NCBI RefSeq assembly: GCF_003049525.1
Contig: NZ_PYWL01000002.1
Coordinates: 62,001-126,000 of the forward strand
Length of the DNA stretch: 64,000 nt
Direction of reading: 5' to 3'
DNA from: Lysinibacillus fusiformis
GTDB lineage: Bacteria > Bacillota > Bacilli > Bacillales_A > Planococcaceae
The number at the start of each line of letters is the position of its first letter. Within the stretch, counting starts at the first letter, position 1. The notes beneath the pieces are model-generated. The model was not told where the DNA came from, did no database searches, and was given only the letters and a program-made list of their open reading frames with translations. Positions 62,586-64,000 of this stretch are shown one piece after another. A program made the translations under genes and the position numbers.

Positions 62586-63872
62586 ATGAGTGAAAAAGTT
62601 TTACAATACAATAAGCCATCTTTACAGGGATCACTAACTGTTCCAGGCGATAAATCGGTCTCTCACCGTTCTGTGATGTTCGGTTCCATTGCTACTGGGA
62701 CAACAACAGTAGAAGGTTTTTTACTTGGGGAAGATTGTTTAAGTACCATTGATTGCTTCCAGAAGCTTGGTGTGCATATTGAGGTGGAAGGAACGAATGT
62801 AACGATAGAAAGTCCAGGGATGAATAGCTGGCAGGAGCCTACTGACGTGTTATATACAGGTAACTCTGGTACAACTACACGTTTAATGCTTGGAATTTTA
62901 GCAGGCTCTACAGTTCATTCAGTCATGACAGGGGATGCATCAATCGGCAAGCGACCAATGCGACGCGTCATTGATCCACTGCGTCAAATGGGAGCCCATA
63001 TTACGGGACGTGCAGACGGTCAATATACACCATTAGCCATTCAAGGTACAAAACTACAGGCCATTGATTACAAAATGCCAGTAGCAAGTGCTCAAGTTAA
63101 ATCTGCTATATTACTTGCAGGCTTGCGTGCTGAGGGTACAACGATTGTTAGAGAAACAGAAGTGTCAAGAGATCATACTGAACGAATGCTGCGTCAATTT
63201 GGTGCCGATGTCGAAGTGAAGGATGGAGTCGTTTCATTAGAGGGTGGACAAACATTAAGTGGGACCCATGTTTCTGTACCAGGGGACATCTCGTCAGCAG
63301 CCTTTTTCTTAGTGGCAGGGGCAATTTGCAATACTAGTCAATTAACTCTTGAAAATGTTGGCGTTAATCCAACGCGTGATGGAATTATCGAGGTTCTTTC
63401 AAAAATGGGCGCAACGATGACAGTGATCCCAAATGATGATCGTCAAGCTGAACCGACAGCGACCATTCAAATTCAAACATCTACTTTATCTGGTACAACA
63501 ATCGAGGGAGAATTGATTCCTCGTTTAATTGATGAAATACCAATCCTTGCTTTACTTGCTACACAGGCACACGGTCAAACGATTATTAAAGATGCCGAAG
63601 AGTTAAAAGTAAAGGAAACAGATCGTATTACAGCGGTTGTAACTGAATTAAAAAAGCTGGGTGCTAACATCGAAGCAACAAATGATGGTATGATTATTGA
63701 AGGGCCAACACCATTGAAAGGTGCAAGTCTCAAAACATATGGCGATCATCGAATTGGCATGATGGGTGCTGTGGCTGCTTTAATTACCGAAGGCTCAGTC
63801 ACTTTAGATGATGCACAGTGTATTGCTGTATCGTATCCATCATTCTTTGAACATATTGAGGCAGTAAGGTAA
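62586..63872 (+). CDS. aroA: 3-phosphoshikimate 1-carboxyvinyltransferase AroA (EPSP synthase)
   Basis: This 428-residue enzyme transfers enolpyruvyl from PEP to shikimate-3-phosphate and is the glyphosate target. It has [35 protein letters not shown] (the PEP/glyphosate loop), [19 protein letters not shown] and [17 protein letters not shown] precedes ATG 62586. It is the last gene of the aro operon (aroE in B. subtilis nomenclature) and is followed by a terminator. Confidence 0.96.
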   Translation: MSEKVLQYNKPSLQGSLTVPGDKSVSHRSVMFGSIATGTTTVEGFLLGEDCLSTIDCFQKLGVHIEVEGTNVTIESPGMNSWQEPTDVLYTGNSGTTTRLMLGILAGSTVHSVMTGDASIGKRPMRRVIDPLRQMGAHITGRADGQYTPLAIQGTKLQAIDYKMPVASAQVKSAILLAGLRAEGTTIVRETEVSRDHTERMLRQFGADVEVKDGVVSLEGGQTLSGTHVSVPGDISSAAFFLVAGAICNTSQLTLENVGVNPTRDGIIEVLSKMGATMTVIPNDDRQAEPTATIQIQTSTLSGTTIEGELIPRLIDEIPILALLATQAHGQTIIKDAEELKVKETDRITAVVTELKKLGANIEATNDGMIIEGPTPLKGASLKTYGDHRIGMMGAVAALITEGSVTLDDAQCIAVSYPSFFEHIEAVR

Positions 63873-63885
63873 CAATTGAAGATTG

Positions 63886-63914
63886 ACTCTCCAAGTTTTT
63901 GGGGAGTTTTTTCT
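63886..63914 (+). terminator. Terminator of the aro operon
   Basis: ACTCTCCAA pairs with TTGGGGAGT (one wobble) around a 4-base loop, followed by a T run. Confidence 0.85.
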
Positions 63915-63974
63915 TGTTTCGGTGGTAAATGTTTTGTAGCATAAAGGTATCAAAGAAAGAATAGGTGAATGACT

Positions 63975-64000
63975 GTGAACAATGCGATGACTGAAATGAT
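63975..64000 (+). CDS. Start of the next gene (only 8 codons in window)
   Basis: GTG 63975 is preceded by AGGTGA at 6 bases and opens a frame MNNAMTEM that runs off the window. In B. subtilis the gene after aroE is ypiA (a TPR protein), so that is the likely identity, but nothing in these bases confirms it. Confidence 0.35.

Overview
The window is chromosome of a low-GC, endospore-forming member of the Bacillales. The sporulation genes spoIVA, sleB, ypeB and prsW, TRAP (mtrB), heptaprenyl diphosphate synthase (menaquinone-7), and gene order matching the Bacillus subtilis fer-ypbB-recS ... aroE segment all point there. Protein style and the intergenic repeats suggest Lysinibacillus or a close relative in the Planococcaceae/Caryophanaceae; the genus is an inference. 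No rRNA, tRNA, phage, complete IS or CRISPR array was seen.

Layout. 1-9060 is accessory: an M48 protease end, YitT, an MmcQ/YjbR protein, a DUF2087 regulator with a GIY-YIG protein, a LytTR-DUF3021-ABC exporter operon, an AbrB-type membrane protein and a Cache chemoreceptor. 9086-11985 is an ABC-F ribosome-protection gene behind a leader peptide and intrinsic terminator, followed by a GNAT gene. 12043-17336 pairs a 5'-nucleotidase with a divergent phosphonate/phosphite ABC transporter; TTTACA-like direct repeats between them look like a PhoP box. 17512-25475 carries an ORFan, a SigW-type promoter with nfeD-flotillin, acetyltransferase, soluble chemoreceptor, MFS and TauE genes, then a GC-rich palindromic repeat and a decayed ORF. 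fabI (25476-26258) has a FapR-like operator.

27146-63872 follows the B. subtilis order: fer, ypbB, recS, ypbE, ypbG, bdrA, (plsY-like plus a GNAT-aminotransferase fusion, ansA), prsW, sleB-ypeB, ypfA, cmk, ypfD, der, gpsA, yphE, yphF, spoIVA, hbs, folE(mtrA), mtrB, hepS-menG-hepT, ndk, (thiolase-SDR-acyl-CoA ligase), cheR, aroC-aroB-aroH-hisC-tyrA-aroA. The B. subtilis trpEDCFBA block between aroH and hisC is absent here, although TRAP is retained.

The most unusual signals are: (1) a 345-bp array with exact 21-bp periodicity (41723-42067) and a smaller array with the same period and a related SGATAR core (6009-6081); (2) the leader-peptide/terminator arrangement in front of the ABC-F gene; (3) the PlsY-like plus GNAT::class V aminotransferase pair, a candidate undescribed lipid or N-acyl pathway; (4) a GC-rich palindromic element beside paired look-alike hairpins; and (5) the missing trp block. 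Start codons were re-chosen from ribosome binding sites where the longest reading frame ran past them.
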